From Akkermansiaceae bacterium (GTDB lineage Bacteria > Verrucomicrobiota > Verrucomicrobiia > Verrucomicrobiales > Akkermansiaceae), in the NCBI GenBank assembly GCA_025354565.1, contig JANXMQ010000069.1, positions 1-64,000 of the forward strand: a DNA stretch of 64,000 bases. The letters run 5' to 3'. The notes under the pieces are model-generated. The model saw nothing but the letters and a program-made list of their open reading frames with translations, ran no database searches and was not told the DNA's origin. Positions 1-9,182 of the stretch are shown here, piece by piece. The translations under genes were made by a program, and so were the position numbers. How positions within the stretch are numbered: the stretch's first letter is position 1; each line of letters starts with the position of its first letter.

Positions 1-303
1 TTTGGTAGCCGCCAGCCGCCGGAAGTCGTTGCTCGCTCCATCGTCGAACCTTCCTTCGATATTTCCCATGGTTTCGAGGGAACGGAGATCAAGCTGAAGG
101 ATGGCAAATTGATCGACGGTCGCCTTATTGTGGATGGCGAACCGATGGTGATCATGTCCACCGGGGGGCTAACCCAGAAGGTGCCGAAAAAGCAGGTCGC
201 CGGGCGCAAGGACATGGATCATTCGCTCATGCTTGGGGCGGATCAACTGGGGATGACGGCGCAGGATGTGGCCGACGTGGTCGAGTGGTTGAAAAGCTAT
301 TGA
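1..303 (+). CDS. C-terminal part of a PVC-type heme-binding (c-type cytochrome-like) protein
   Basis: The frame is open from the first base of the window to a TGA at 301-303, so only the last 100 residues are present. The pattern VEPSFDISHGFEG, then a KLKDGKLIDGRL strand, SLML and a final alpha-helix ending WLKSY matches the end of the Planctomycete/Verrucomicrobium heme-binding domain (TIGR02603 type), in which a CxxCH motif lies about 40-60 residues further upstream, outside the window. The same tail is seen in the complete protein on the opposite strand at 920-3949. Such proteins are exported and thought to pass electrons from sugar-type dehydrogenases. The heme motif itself cannot be checked here. 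Confidence 0.8.
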   Translation, partial: FGSRQPPEVVARSIVEPSFDISHGFEGTEIKLKDGKLIDGRLIVDGEPMVIMSTGGLTQKVPKKQVAGRKDMDHSLMLGADQLGMTAQDVADVVEWLKSY

Positions 304-316
304 GGGGGATTTCCCG

Positions 317-568
317 TCACTCCGGCAGCGGCAGGCTTTTGTGCGAGCCGTCGCAGAGTGGCGGGTTCGCGGTGTGTTTGCACTGGCACCACCACACGGT
401 TTTTTTCTCGGCCACTTCGTATTTTACAGGTTGCAGACCCGTGCCCTTGTGGGAGCCGTCGCAAAACGGCGGATGCGCGGAGCGGCCGCAGGCGCACCAC
501 CAATGCGTTCCAGCCTCCACTTCGAGCGGCAGTGGTTTTCTATCGCAACTGATCGGTGCGTCGGGCAT
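317..568 (-). CDS. CDGSH iron-sulfur domain protein (two CDGSH motifs)
   Basis: An 83-residue protein with two copies of the mitoNEET-type motif: WWCACGRSAHPPFCDGSHK near residue 24-42 and WWCQCKHTANPPLCDGSHK near residue 58-76. Each has the three Cys and one His (CxC...C..GSH) that bind a [2Fe-2S] cluster in the CDGSH family. The tandem arrangement in a single short chain is typical of bacterial members. Function in bacteria is mostly unassigned; redox or iron-sulfur handling is the usual suggestion. It lies 13 bp downstream of a small hypothetical gene on the same strand and may be co-transcribed with it. It converges with the gene ending at 303. Confidence 0.88.
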   Translation of the reverse strand: MPDAPISCDRKPLPLEVEAGTHWWCACGRSAHPPFCDGSHKGTGLQPVKYEVAEKKTVWWCQCKHTANPPLCDGSHKSLPLPE

Positions 569-581
569 GGGTGCGAGGCTG

Positions 582-779
582 TTAGTGCGCTAAGGAGACC
601 GCCTCCGGCTTTTCTTGGTTTGCGATCAGCAAACTGCTTTGGGTCACGTTCACAGCGGTGGGCACCGATTTTTTGTCGAGCTTCGGATACCGTTGCGCGG
701 GCACTTCGTTGAGAAACGTTGCTCCGAGCCATCCTGCGAGGATGATCGACGAACCACTTACAAAACGGCTGGTACTCAT
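582..779 (-). CDS. Small hypothetical protein with an N-terminal hydrophobic segment
   Basis: A 65-residue frame starting at the ATG complementary to 777-779. Residues about 6-25 (FVSGSSIILAGWLGATFLNE) could form a membrane anchor or signal segment, followed by a polar tail with no recognisable motif. It is placed directly before the CDGSH gene on the same strand. There is no convincing ribosome-binding site and I do not recognise a family, so it may be a chance frame. The 140 bases between its start and the dehydrogenase stop at 920 contain no other gene that I can support. Confidence 0.4.
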   Translation of the reverse strand: MSTSRFVSGSSIILAGWLGATFLNEVPAQRYPKLDKKSVPTAVNVTQSSLLIANQEKPEAVSLAH

Positions 780-919
780 CAGTTACTTAGGAAAGATTGA
801 TTATTTCGGCTCGCAGGTTTTGGTTTCTTTTCGGGAAAATAGCAACTCTATATTCACTCCCTATTTTTACGCACTCGGCCAGCGCTGCGACAAGAACCCA
901 ATCGCGCAGGAAAACGAGA

Positions 920-3900
920 TCAACCGCCTTTGGATTTGAGCGAACTCAGGTAGTCGATGAGCGAGGTGAAATCCTCCACGCTGAGGCCGGCGGCGAGGCC
1001 CTGTGGCATCATGGATGTCGGGAGGTGGGTTTCCTCGCTCACGTCGGCGCGTTTAATTTGGCTGACCTGGCCCGCGATGTCGCGCATTTCGATCACGCCG
1101 TCGGCCTCGTTGGTGACGAAGCCCATTTTTGAACTCTTGTCCTTCAGGGTGAAGACCACGGTTTGGAAGCCCTGGGCGACGACCTTGCTGGGTTCCAGCA
1201 CGGAGTCGATGAGGTAGTCGCGAGTGAATTTCGCGCCAGCGGCACCGAGGTAGGGGCCTTTTTGGGTGGCCTGGAGGTCGATGGAGTGACAGGTGACACA
1301 GCCTTGGGCGACGAAGAGACGCGCTCCGATGGCGACGTCGCCTTTGCCAGTCATTGCCGCTTTGGCGACGTCCGGGAGTGGAAGTTCGGCGATGTGTTTG
1401 GCATTGCCGGCTGCCGGAGTGGCTGAGGCGACGGCGGCTTTGGCGGCGTTGGCGGCGTTGATGACCTCGGTGTTATCCCAGTGGAGGCCAGCCTCGATTT
1501 GTGCTTCTAGGCCAGGGAGCTTGAGGTCGGCGATGGCGAGGAAGAGGCCGGTTTCATGGGGCTTTTTGTCGAGTTCCTGCTGGACGCGATTTTTAGCGTT
1601 GGGCTTGGCGAGGGGGCTTTTGAGAACGGTGAGCATGGCCTTCCAGGCGATGCGGCTGGCGGCATTTCCTTGCTTTGCAGCGATTTCGCGGAGTGCAGGA
1701 ATCTCATTACCACGCAGGGGATCGTTGACGAACTCACTCATGAGATCGGCCAACTCGGCGGGTGGTTTTTTATCCTGGCTCCACATGGCGAGGGTGGCGA
1801 GGCGGTAGGGCATGGAGGCTTTTTCCTCGGCCTTGGAGAGGGCCTTATAGGCTTCGATGCGCTGGGCGATTGGGCGCTTGTTGTCTTTCGCGGCATCGAC
1901 GAGGAGCATGAGCTGAGTGTTGCTGATTTCCTTGGCACTGAGTGCGCCGATGACAGGATCGACGCCACCAAGCTTGAGGTCGGCGATGGCGATGCGGTTT
2001 TTGCCGAGGACGTCGAGCATGTTGTTCTGGCGGGCGGGGGCGATCATGCCGAAGCCTTTTTCAATCGCCGGGATGATGGTGGCGGTGCCTTCCCACGCGA
2101 TGGGGTCGAAGTAGGGGCCGCGGTCATCGGGGCGGGTGCTCCACCAACTTTTGAGGTCCCACGGCTTCTCAATGTGGCTGAGGCGGGCAAGGGCGGCGAG
2201 GATGTCGTAGCGGGCATCGAGATCGGAATTTTTGCTGAAAATGGCGAGCAGGCCGTTGACGACATCCATTTGTGGCATCCGTTCCAGCACCAGCAGAGCG
2301 AGCTTGCGGGTCTTGGGGTTGGCGACGGCTTGGAGCAGGACGGGCGCATTGCCGAGCGAGACGAGCGCCTGCATCGCAGTGTGTTGGAGGCGGGGGGAAT
2401 CGCCTTCCTCGCGCCAGTCGATGGACGCGCTTAGGATGGCGTCCGACTGTTCCTTGGCCTTTAGGCGTTCCAACCCGACGATGGCCTGGAGGGCGACACG
2501 GGCGTTTTTGTCTTTCAGGGCATCCACGTAGAGCTTCACTGGCACGCCGTCCAGCTCGCTGCGGAGGTCGGTCATGGCGCGGAGGGCGAGCTCATGGACG
2601 GCGTCGTCGGTGCAGAGCGTAGCGAGGAACTTGGTGCTCTCAATACCATAGAGCTGCTTGTAGGTAAAAATGGCGGCGGTGCGGATGGCCACGTTTTGTT
2701 TGGGGTCCTTGGCGATGGCGGTGATGCCGTCATTGAAGAGGGGTTTTTTACCGCGTCTGAGGATTTCGCGCTGGGTTTGAAGCCGCTGGACGGCGCTGGC
2801 GGAGGCGAGGAGTTTCACGAGCTCGGGGTCGGTGGCCTTGGCGACGTCGGTGTATTTCGCGGGGGGGGCACCGGGGAAAATCACCTGTTGGATCATGCTG
2901 ACGGGCTTGCCGGCACCGGCGAAGTTGAAGCTGCCGCCGCGCCAGTCGGCAAGGTAGAGGCGGGAGTTGCCGTCCACGTCGATGTCGATGGCGCGGGGGA
3001 GTTTCTCAAAGACCTTCTGCTCGATGGCGAAGCTGGCACCGGTGCGTTTCCACGGGTGGTAGTAGATGTTGCCGGTCGTCCAATCGCAGGAGAAAAGGCA
3101 GTCGGTGAATTCCTGGGGGAAACCGGGTTCGCTCAGCCATAGCGCGCCGGTGCCGGAACCGCCGCCGTAGTCGGCGAGGGGCTGGGTGGCCTCATCCGCG
3201 AAGTTTTGGTAAAGTCGAGGGTAGCCATGGTTGTTGAGCGCAGTGTGGTGGAGGAAACGGGTGTTCCAACCCTTGCCGTCGTTGGTGTTGTCCCGGCTGA
3301 AAAGGTCCAAGGTGGGGGAAATGGCGATGTCCACGATATTACGGCACATGGTGGAGTAGGTTTCCACCTGAGTGCCATCCGGGCGGACGCGCAGCACGCC
3401 GCCGCCATTGAGCAGGCAGGTGGAGCCGTCAGTTCCTGTGGCGGGCCACGCACCGAAGTCGCCCACGGCGATGTAAAGCCAGCCATCAATGCCCATGCGC
3501 ACACTGTTGGTGGTGTGGTCCGCGCCGCGCGGGTGCTCAATGCCGCCGCCGAGGTTTTTGACGAGCAGTTTTTCCTCATCCGCCACGCCATCGCCATTGG
3601 TGTCGCGGTAGGCAGTCAAGAAGGGCGGGTGGATCAGGTAAAGGGTGTCGCCGACGAAGTGCAGTCCGCGTGGGCTGCTCACGTCCGGGATGAATTTGAT
3701 GATCTCATCGGCCTTGCCGTCGCCGTCCTTGTCACGGCAACGGAAGACACGGCCCATGTGCGGTGCGTGGCCGAGCGAGCCGTCTTGGTCTGAGGAAACG
3801 TAGAGGTCGCCATTGCCAGCGGCGCTGACGGATGTCACGTAGTCCACCTCCGGCGGACCGGCAAACTGGCGGATGACGAAGCCCTCGGGCAGGGCGCAGA

Positions 3901-3949
3901 CGCTGTTGATGGCGGCGACAGGGAGTAGAAAACGAAGCAGGGTGTGCAT
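920..3949 (-). CDS. Secreted PVC-type membrane-bound dehydrogenase with HEAT-like repeats and C-terminal heme domain
   Basis: A 1009-residue exported protein. Residues 1-19 form a signal peptide ending VCA. Residues about 25-340 are a beta-propeller of the 'putative membrane-bound dehydrogenase' type (GFVIRQFAGPPEVDYVTSVSAA, DKDGDGKADE, DTNGDGVADE, IGVDGWLY-like blades; TIGR02604). About 370-830 is helical with HEAT-like repeats. The C-terminus has a c-type heme site, GCVTCHSIDLQATQKGPYLG, followed by the VLEPSKVVAQGF and MMPQGL signatures of TIGR02603. The likely role is periplasmic oxidation of sugars or alcohols with electron transfer through heme; the substrate is unknown. The family is strongly expanded in Planctomycetes and Verrucomicrobia. 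Confidence 0.9.
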   Translation of the reverse strand: MHTLLRFLLPVAAINSVCALPEGFVIRQFAGPPEVDYVTSVSAAGNGDLYVSSDQDGSLGHAPHMGRVFRCRDKDGDGKADEIIKFIPDVSSPRGLHFVGDTLYLIHPPFLTAYRDTNGDGVADEEKLLVKNLGGGIEHPRGADHTTNSVRMGIDGWLYIAVGDFGAWPATGTDGSTCLLNGGGVLRVRPDGTQVETYSTMCRNIVDIAISPTLDLFSRDNTNDGKGWNTRFLHHTALNNHGYPRLYQNFADEATQPLADYGGGSGTGALWLSEPGFPQEFTDCLFSCDWTTGNIYYHPWKRTGASFAIEQKVFEKLPRAIDIDVDGNSRLYLADWRGGSFNFAGAGKPVSMIQQVIFPGAPPAKYTDVAKATDPELVKLLASASAVQRLQTQREILRRGKKPLFNDGITAIAKDPKQNVAIRTAAIFTYKQLYGIESTKFLATLCTDDAVHELALRAMTDLRSELDGVPVKLYVDALKDKNARVALQAIVGLERLKAKEQSDAILSASIDWREEGDSPRLQHTAMQALVSLGNAPVLLQAVANPKTRKLALLVLERMPQMDVVNGLLAIFSKNSDLDARYDILAALARLSHIEKPWDLKSWWSTRPDDRGPYFDPIAWEGTATIIPAIEKGFGMIAPARQNNMLDVLGKNRIAIADLKLGGVDPVIGALSAKEISNTQLMLLVDAAKDNKRPIAQRIEAYKALSKAEEKASMPYRLATLAMWSQDKKPPAELADLMSEFVNDPLRGNEIPALREIAAKQGNAASRIAWKAMLTVLKSPLAKPNAKNRVQQELDKKPHETGLFLAIADLKLPGLEAQIEAGLHWDNTEVINAANAAKAAVASATPAAGNAKHIAELPLPDVAKAAMTGKGDVAIGARLFVAQGCVTCHSIDLQATQKGPYLGAAGAKFTRDYLIDSVLEPSKVVAQGFQTVVFTLKDKSSKMGFVTNEADGVIEMRDIAGQVSQIKRADVSEETHLPTSMMPQGLAAGLSVEDFTSLIDYLSSLKSKGG

Positions 3950-3984
3950 GAGCTGGGAGGATACGTGGGATGTGGGTTCTTATT

Positions 3985-4305
3985 TCAGAGCAACGGGGTG
4001 ACCTTGGTTTTTAATAAAGCGACCAGCGCGGGTTCCATGTAGGCGAAGTCGTCCGGGATGCCGAGCACGATGATGCGTTGGCGGTGGAGGTGGCGTTTGA
4101 ACTTCCGGGTGAGTTTGTTTCGATGTTCCTTTTCCATCACGAAGATGACGTCCGCCCATTCGACTTGTTCGGGTGTTAGGGGGACGATGGCGTCGTTGTT
4201 CAAGCCCGCCGAGTCCACGTCGATGCCGGACATACCGGTAAACACCGCCTCTGCCGTGGGGCTGCGGAGTTTGTTTTGGGAGCAGATGAAAAGGAGGTGG
4301 AGCAT
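3985..4305 (-). CDS. Low-molecular-weight protein tyrosine phosphatase family protein (COG4551 type)
   Basis: A 106-residue protein with the phosphatase P-loop CSQNKLRS at residues 8-15 (C-x5-R-S) immediately after a short beta strand (LHLLFI), the hallmark of low-molecular-weight phosphatases. It also has DVIFVMEKEHRNKL, the equivalent of the family's strand and helix after the loop, and IPDDFAYMEPALV near the end, where the general-acid Asp is expected. At 106 residues it is shorter than classical LMW-PTPases (about 150) and fits the compact COG4551 subgroup. It lies 3 bases downstream of the esterase gene and probably shares its transcript. The substrate is unknown. Confidence 0.85.
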   Translation of the reverse strand: MLHLLFICSQNKLRSPTAEAVFTGMSGIDVDSAGLNNDAIVPLTPEQVEWADVIFVMEKEHRNKLTRKFKRHLHRQRIIVLGIPDDFAYMEPALVALLKTKVTPLL

Positions 4306-4308
4306 TGC

Positions 4309-5166
4309 TTATTTGACCGGGGTGAGGAATTTCCGATCTTGCAGCCATTCGTAAAAGCGGTCGATCCAAGCGTTTACCGGCGCGGCTCCGCCAGCGCGCA
4401 GACCGAAGCCGTGGTCACCGCTGGAATACAGGTGGAGCTCCACCGGGACAGCGGCGGTCTTGAAATCCAGATACACCTTGAGCAAGCCCTCGGATATGTC
4501 TTTGCGATCATTCGCGGAGGCAGCGAGAAAGGCGGGTGGCGAATCCTTGAACGGCACGATGCGGACAGTGCGGCCCGGATAGATGAGTGCTTGGAAATCC
4601 GGGCGGTCGCTCAGTCGGTCCAGTGGTTCGACGGCAACGGGATTTCCCTTGTCGAAGTTCATGCTGGAAATCGCGCAGACTTCCCCGCCAGCGGAAAAGC
4701 CCATCACCCCGACAGCCGCAGGATTGATGCCCCACTCGCTGGCGCGGCTGCGGATCAAGCGGATGGCACGGTGCATGTCGCCGACGGCATCCCGATCCAC
4801 TGTGTAGGTCGAACCGGGCTCTTCCGCGAGGCGGTATTTCAGCATAAATGCCGCGATCCCGTGAGCAGCCAACCACTCGGCGACGTTGCTGCCCTCGTGC
4901 GTCGTGCAGAGCATTTTATGGCCACCGCCCGGCGCGACGATGACGGCGGCACCACTAGCCTTGTCCTTGGCTGGCAGATAGGGGGTGATGCTGGGCTGGT
5001 GAATGTTGGAAACTCGCTGCTCGCCGCTGGCGGAGGTTTGCACGATTTCCGGTGTGTTTTTACCCTCGGAGCCGGGTGCGCCATTGGGCCAGAGGACGAT
5101 TGACGCCGGAGGATCGGCGGCTTGCAGCGCGGCATTTAGGCTGAGGAGGATGAGGTAGGTTTTCAT
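4309..5166 (-). CDS. Secreted alpha/beta-hydrolase (acetyl-xylan-esterase-like)
   Basis: A 285-residue protein with a signal peptide (MKTYLILLSLNAALQA). The start at 5166 was chosen because it begins with that signal; the frame stays open upstream to 5508, but the extra residues look non-coding. Motifs include APGGGH (oxyanion strand), the nucleophile elbow GFSAGG near residue 165, and SGDHGFG with the catalytic His near the C-terminus. The leading phrase LWPNGAPGSEG is typical of the polysaccharide-acetyl-esterase-like group (Axe/BD-FAE-like hydrolases). It probably deacylates plant or algal glycans in the periplasm. It overlaps nothing and is followed by the phosphatase gene 3 bases downstream. 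Confidence 0.85.
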   Translation of the reverse strand: MKTYLILLSLNAALQAADPPASIVLWPNGAPGSEGKNTPEIVQTSASGEQRVSNIHQPSITPYLPAKDKASGAAVIVAPGGGHKMLCTTHEGSNVAEWLAAHGIAAFMLKYRLAEEPGSTYTVDRDAVGDMHRAIRLIRSRASEWGINPAAVGVMGFSAGGEVCAISSMNFDKGNPVAVEPLDRLSDRPDFQALIYPGRTVRIVPFKDSPPAFLAASANDRKDISEGLLKVYLDFKTAAVPVELHLYSSGDHGFGLRAGGAAPVNAWIDRFYEWLQDRKFLTPVK

Positions 5167-5344
5167 GTGAAAGGGCGATCCGTGCGGGTGGTCTGCCGGC
5201 TCGATTACGCTGCGTCGGACGGGTTTCATCCACATGATTGTAGGGCTGTGATCTCTCGATGGCGTTTTGGTCTGGTCTCGCTTCGCGGGCGAAATAAATT
5301 TCGCGGTGCACAAGAACACAGCGGAGGCTTGACGCTGCGACGCC

Positions 5345-8068
5345 ATGTTGGACCCTGCCGGGACATTGCCACCAACCACTGACATTTCCGCGTTTCTCGG
5401 GGGTTCCCGTTGGAAGGATCGTTTCGACGACGAAATCCTCGCCGCCGCGAATCCGCTTGTTAGCAAGGTGAGGGATTTGAAAATGGAGGAAACCGCGCCG
5501 GGTTCCATCAGCCTCTTCGCTGCGGTGTCGCAGGCTGAAACGGAGGTGAATCTCTGGCAGGCCGGTAGCGGGTGGGATTTTGAAACTTTCTGCTCCTGCG
5601 AGCTCGGCGGTTTCTGCCATCATGCGGCAGCCCTCCTAACAAAAGCGGCGAAGGAACGTGAGCCATCGCGCTTGCAGGGCCGGGGTATAGTCGGTGCGGT
5701 CGCCGCAGCTTTGCCGAGTGCGCGGGAGCTGATGCAAGATCCGCCGCCGGAGTTGGCGCGCCTGCGGCTGGACCCGCGCTTCGAGCTGCGGGTCACCCGC
5801 GAGCCGGTGGACAAGGCGACGCGCCTGTTGCTCCAGTCACTCGGCCAACCGGACCCGGATTTCTGGATTTCCGCCGAGGCGTCGGTGATCTACGACGGAC
5901 ATCGTAGCTCGCTGCGGGCAAGCGCCCCCGAGTGGGTCAGCTCGATCACCCATGAGGGTCGGACCGCGATTCTCCAACACGATGCCGCAGCGGAAAACGC
6001 CGCCACCCAGCAGCTCCGCGATACCGGGCTGTCCTCGCTGCAATCGAACTCCGCGTGGCAATTTCTCCTCAACCTCAAGTCCCGGGAATCCCACAAATCC
6101 AGCACGCCAGACCGCTGGTTCCCCGATCCCAGTCGTGTGCCGACCGATGCCTTCTGGCACCAATTCCGCGGGGAAATGGTCGAGAAGTTAGAATTGCTCG
6201 GCTGGCGAGTCACCGTTGCGGATAGCGTCGGCCACCGCGTCCACGAGGCGGACCCGACGCATTGGGACAGCTCGTTAAATCCGGGCGATGGCGGCTGGTT
6301 CAGCCTGTCCGTCGGCTTCGATGTCGCGGGAAAACGCTACGATTTGTTACCGATCCTCGCGGGTTTGCTAGAAAATGATTTCCTGGAGGAAACGCTGGAC
6401 CGTCCGAACAACGGCCACATTTACGCGCCGCTGCCGGATGGTGATGCGTTGAAACTCCCCATCGGCCGCGTGCGGAAAATCCTGCAACACCTCGCCGCGC
6501 TGATCGATCCGAAGTTTCCCGACAAGGCCCGCCTCCACGCGCTGGACGCCGCGTCGCTCGCCGGTCTCGGTGGCATGGGCATCGACACCCCACCGAATCT
6601 GGTCGAGCTGGCGGGAAAATTAAAGGACTTCTCCGGCATCGATCCGGTCCCTGCTGCCACTGGTTTGCGGGCCACATTGCGCGACTATCAGTTAGCGGGT
6701 TTCCACTGGATGCAGTTCCTCGCACGGCATGGACTCCATGGAATTCTAGCCGATGACATGGGCCTGGGCAAAACACTCCAAACGCTCACCCACATCCTAA
6801 CTGAAAAACAATCCGGCCACTCGCGCGGCCTGCCGGTGTTGGTCATCGCGCCCACCTCCGTCGTCCCGAACTGGCGGGCAGAGGCGCTCAAGTTCACTCC
6901 GGACCTGCGGGTGCTGGTGCTGAACGGTCCCGAGCGGAAAAAATATTTTCGCTCGATTCCCCATGCCGACCTCGTGCTAACATCCTTCGCCCTGCTCCAG
7001 CGCGACATCGAGAAACTCGCCGCCGTGCCGTTCCACATGGTCGTCATGGACGAGGCGCAGAACATCAAGAACCCACGATCAAAGGTCGCCCAGGCCGCCT
7101 GCAAGCTCGACGCGCGCCAGCGCCTGTGTCTATCAGGCACGCCGATCGAGAACCATCTCGGCGAGCTCTGGAGCCTCATGAATTTTCTCGTCCCCGGCTT
7201 CCTCGGCACGGAAGACGCCTTCAACAAACGCTTCCGCAACCCCATCGAAAAAGACGGCAATGTGGAGAGCAACGCGATGCTGAAACAACGCGTCGCCCCG
7301 CTCATCCTCCGTCGCACCAAGGATCAGGTCGCCAAGGAACTCCCGCCGAAAACCGAGCTGGTCCACCTCATCGAGCTGAACACCGGGCAGAAGGATCTTT
7401 ACGAAACCGTCCGCGCCACCATGGACAAGCGTGTTAGAGAAGCCATCGCCGCACGCGGGATCGAGCAATCCCAGATCGTCTTTCTCGACGCCCTGCTCAA
7501 GCTCCGCCAGATCTGTTGCGATCCGCGTCTGCTGCCCGAGGATTTTGCCAACGACGTCCACGAATCAGCGAAGCTCGATTTCCTCACCGAGTTGCTCGCC
7601 CTACTCATCGAGGAAGGCCGGCGGATTCTGTTATTCTCGCAGTTTACCACCATGCTTGCCTTGATCGAGGCACATTTGATTCAGGAGAAAATTCCCTATT
7701 TGAAACTCACCGGAGCCTCCAAGGACCGGGGAAAACTCGTCGAGGACTTCCAAACCGGTAAGGCCCCGCTGTTCCTCATTTCACTCAAAGCTGGCGGCAC
7801 CGGCCTCAATCTAACTGCTGCCGACACCGTGATCCATTACGATCCCTGGTGGAACCCCGCCGCTGAGGCTCAGGCGACCGATCGCGCCTACCGCATCGGC
7901 CAGGACAAGCCGGTCTTCGTCCACAAACTGCTCTGCCAAGACACCGTTGAGGAACGCATCCACAAGCTCCAGCAGGAAAAAGGCAGGCTCGCGGCGGGGA
8001 TTTTAGCCAATGCGGATATTTCCACCAAGCTGGATGCGGCGATGGTGCGGGCATTGCTGAATCCGTGA
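5345..8068 (+). CDS. SWI2/SNF2-family DNA-dependent ATPase with SWIM zinc finger
   Basis: A 907-residue protein. A SWIM finger is visible near residues 82-100 (CSCELGGFCHHAAALL, CxCx(n)CxH). A less conserved middle region precedes the SNF2 ATPase: Walker A DDMGLGKT near residue 470, DEAQ box VMDEAQNIKNP near 568, SGTPIENHLGELWSL (motif III), and the C-terminal helicase lobe with LLFSQFTTML, LKAGGTGLNL and QATDRAYRIGQ (motif VI). This is the usual bacterial Rad54/HepA-like group of about 900-1100 residues, acting in double-stranded DNA translocation or transcription recycling. The start codon lacks a clear Shine-Dalgarno sequence; the N-terminus is therefore tentative. Confidence 0.92.
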   Translation: MLDPAGTLPPTTDISAFLGGSRWKDRFDDEILAAANPLVSKVRDLKMEETAPGSISLFAAVSQAETEVNLWQAGSGWDFETFCSCELGGFCHHAAALLTKAAKEREPSRLQGRGIVGAVAAALPSARELMQDPPPELARLRLDPRFELRVTREPVDKATRLLLQSLGQPDPDFWISAEASVIYDGHRSSLRASAPEWVSSITHEGRTAILQHDAAAENAATQQLRDTGLSSLQSNSAWQFLLNLKSRESHKSSTPDRWFPDPSRVPTDAFWHQFRGEMVEKLELLGWRVTVADSVGHRVHEADPTHWDSSLNPGDGGWFSLSVGFDVAGKRYDLLPILAGLLENDFLEETLDRPNNGHIYAPLPDGDALKLPIGRVRKILQHLAALIDPKFPDKARLHALDAASLAGLGGMGIDTPPNLVELAGKLKDFSGIDPVPAATGLRATLRDYQLAGFHWMQFLARHGLHGILADDMGLGKTLQTLTHILTEKQSGHSRGLPVLVIAPTSVVPNWRAEALKFTPDLRVLVLNGPERKKYFRSIPHADLVLTSFALLQRDIEKLAAVPFHMVVMDEAQNIKNPRSKVAQAACKLDARQRLCLSGTPIENHLGELWSLMNFLVPGFLGTEDAFNKRFRNPIEKDGNVESNAMLKQRVAPLILRRTKDQVAKELPPKTELVHLIELNTGQKDLYETVRATMDKRVREAIAARGIEQSQIVFLDALLKLRQICCDPRLLPEDFANDVHESAKLDFLTELLALLIEEGRRILLFSQFTTMLALIEAHLIQEKIPYLKLTGASKDRGKLVEDFQTGKAPLFLISLKAGGTGLNLTAADTVIHYDPWWNPAAEAQATDRAYRIGQDKPVFVHKLLCQDTVEERIHKLQQEKGRLAAGILANADISTKLDAAMVRALLNP

Positions 8069-8281
8069 GTTTGGCAGGGAAATAGGACCCGGGCGAACGA
8101 CTTCGTAAGTGGCAGCCAGCCAGATTTCATCAAAGCGGCCCTGGCTTCGGAATTCTACTGCTTTCGCGTTTCGCCGCGAGTTCGCTCAAAAGAGGATTGT
8201 CGCCGCCGCACATCGCCACTAGCTTCACCCCACGAGAGACTTGCTGCGGCAACTCGGATCAGACAGCAAATTCCAAATCCC

Positions 8282-9112
8282 ATGGGCATTTTTAGCAAAC
8301 CCCGCCTGCGCAGCCATGATCGACGCGATGACATGCCGGAAGGCCTTTGGGTCAAATGTCCGGATTGTGACGCCTTGGTCCACTTGCTCGAACTCAAGCA
8401 AAACCTTCATGTCTGTCCGCATTGCAACCATCATTTCCTGATCGACTCCCGTGAGCGCATCGAAATGTTGGCGGATCCGGATTCCTTTGAGGAAACGGAA
8501 ATCGGACTCATCTCCGCCAATCCGCTCGGGTTCGCCGGTTATGCCGAGAAGACCGCCGGACTGCGGGAAAAAACCGGACTGGATGACGCCGTGATCTGTG
8601 GGCGACTGACAATCCAAGGCCAGCGGGCGATGATCGCGGTGATGGATTTCAAATTTTTCGCCGGCTCGATGGGTTCGGTCGTCGGGGAGAAAATCACCCG
8701 CTCCATTGAGACGGCCATCGCCGAGAAACGCGGCGTCATCATTGTCTCCGCCTCGTCCGGCGCGCGGATGCAGGAGGGCATGCTCTCACTGATGCAAATG
8801 GCCAAAACCTGCGGCGCACTTGCTCGTCTATCCGAAGCGAAACTGCCGTATATCTCGTTGCTCACCCACCCGACGACCGGCGGTGTCACCGCCTCTTTCG
8901 CAACCATCGGCGACATCAACTTGGCCGAACCGAAATGTATGATCGGTTTCGCCGGGCCGCGCGTGGTCAAGGAAACCACCCACCAAAATTTGCCGCCAGG
9001 TTTCCAGACAGCGGAATTCATGTTAGAGCATGGGCTCATCGACGCGATCGTCCCACGGTCGAAGCTCAGAGAGCGCCTGGGAACTCTGTTAAGTTACATG
9101 CTTCCGCTGTGA
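8282..9112 (+). CDS. accD: Acetyl-CoA carboxylase carboxyltransferase subunit beta
   Basis: A 276-residue protein with the N-terminal zinc finger CPDCDALV...CPHCNHHF (residues about 26-48; four Cys), followed by the crotonase-like carboxyltransferase core with SSGARMQEGMLSLMQM and HPTTGGVTASFA, and GFAGPRVVKET. AccD pairs with AccA to transfer the carboxyl group from carboxybiotin to acetyl-CoA in the first committed step of fatty acid synthesis. Length agrees with the family. It stands alone without other acc or fab genes nearby. The stop codon falls inside the first copy of a 21-bp tandem duplication. Confidence 0.97.
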   Translation: MGIFSKPRLRSHDRRDDMPEGLWVKCPDCDALVHLLELKQNLHVCPHCNHHFLIDSRERIEMLADPDSFEETEIGLISANPLGFAGYAEKTAGLREKTGLDDAVICGRLTIQGQRAMIAVMDFKFFAGSMGSVVGEKITRSIETAIAEKRGVIIVSASSGARMQEGMLSLMQMAKTCGALARLSEAKLPYISLLTHPTTGGVTASFATIGDINLAEPKCMIGFAGPRVVKETTHQNLPPGFQTAEFMLEHGLIDAIVPRSKLRERLGTLLSYMLPL

Positions 9113-9147
9113 TAAAGGACCTTATCGCTGTGATAAAGGACCTTACT
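9106..9147. repeat. Perfect-to-near-perfect 21-bp tandem duplication over the accD stop codon
   Basis: Two adjacent 21-bp units (9106-9126 and 9127-9147), both containing GCTGTGATAAAGGACCTTA. The first contains the TGA of accD at 9110-9112, the second is untranslated. It looks like a recent slippage or unequal-crossover duplication in the spacer before the next gene. Confidence 0.9.
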
Positions 9148-9182
9148 TCACCACTACTCAACGAAAGACCAGAATACGAGTT

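Noticed and set aside
1556..2434. 292-residue open frame on the plus strand opposite the heme-binding dehydrogenase
   Set aside because: Antisense of a well-supported 1009-residue gene; no start context or motif.
3980..4369. 129-residue minus-strand frame overlapping the phosphatase gene
   Set aside because: Low-complexity, His/Pro/Arg rich, out of frame with the clear CX5R phosphatase.
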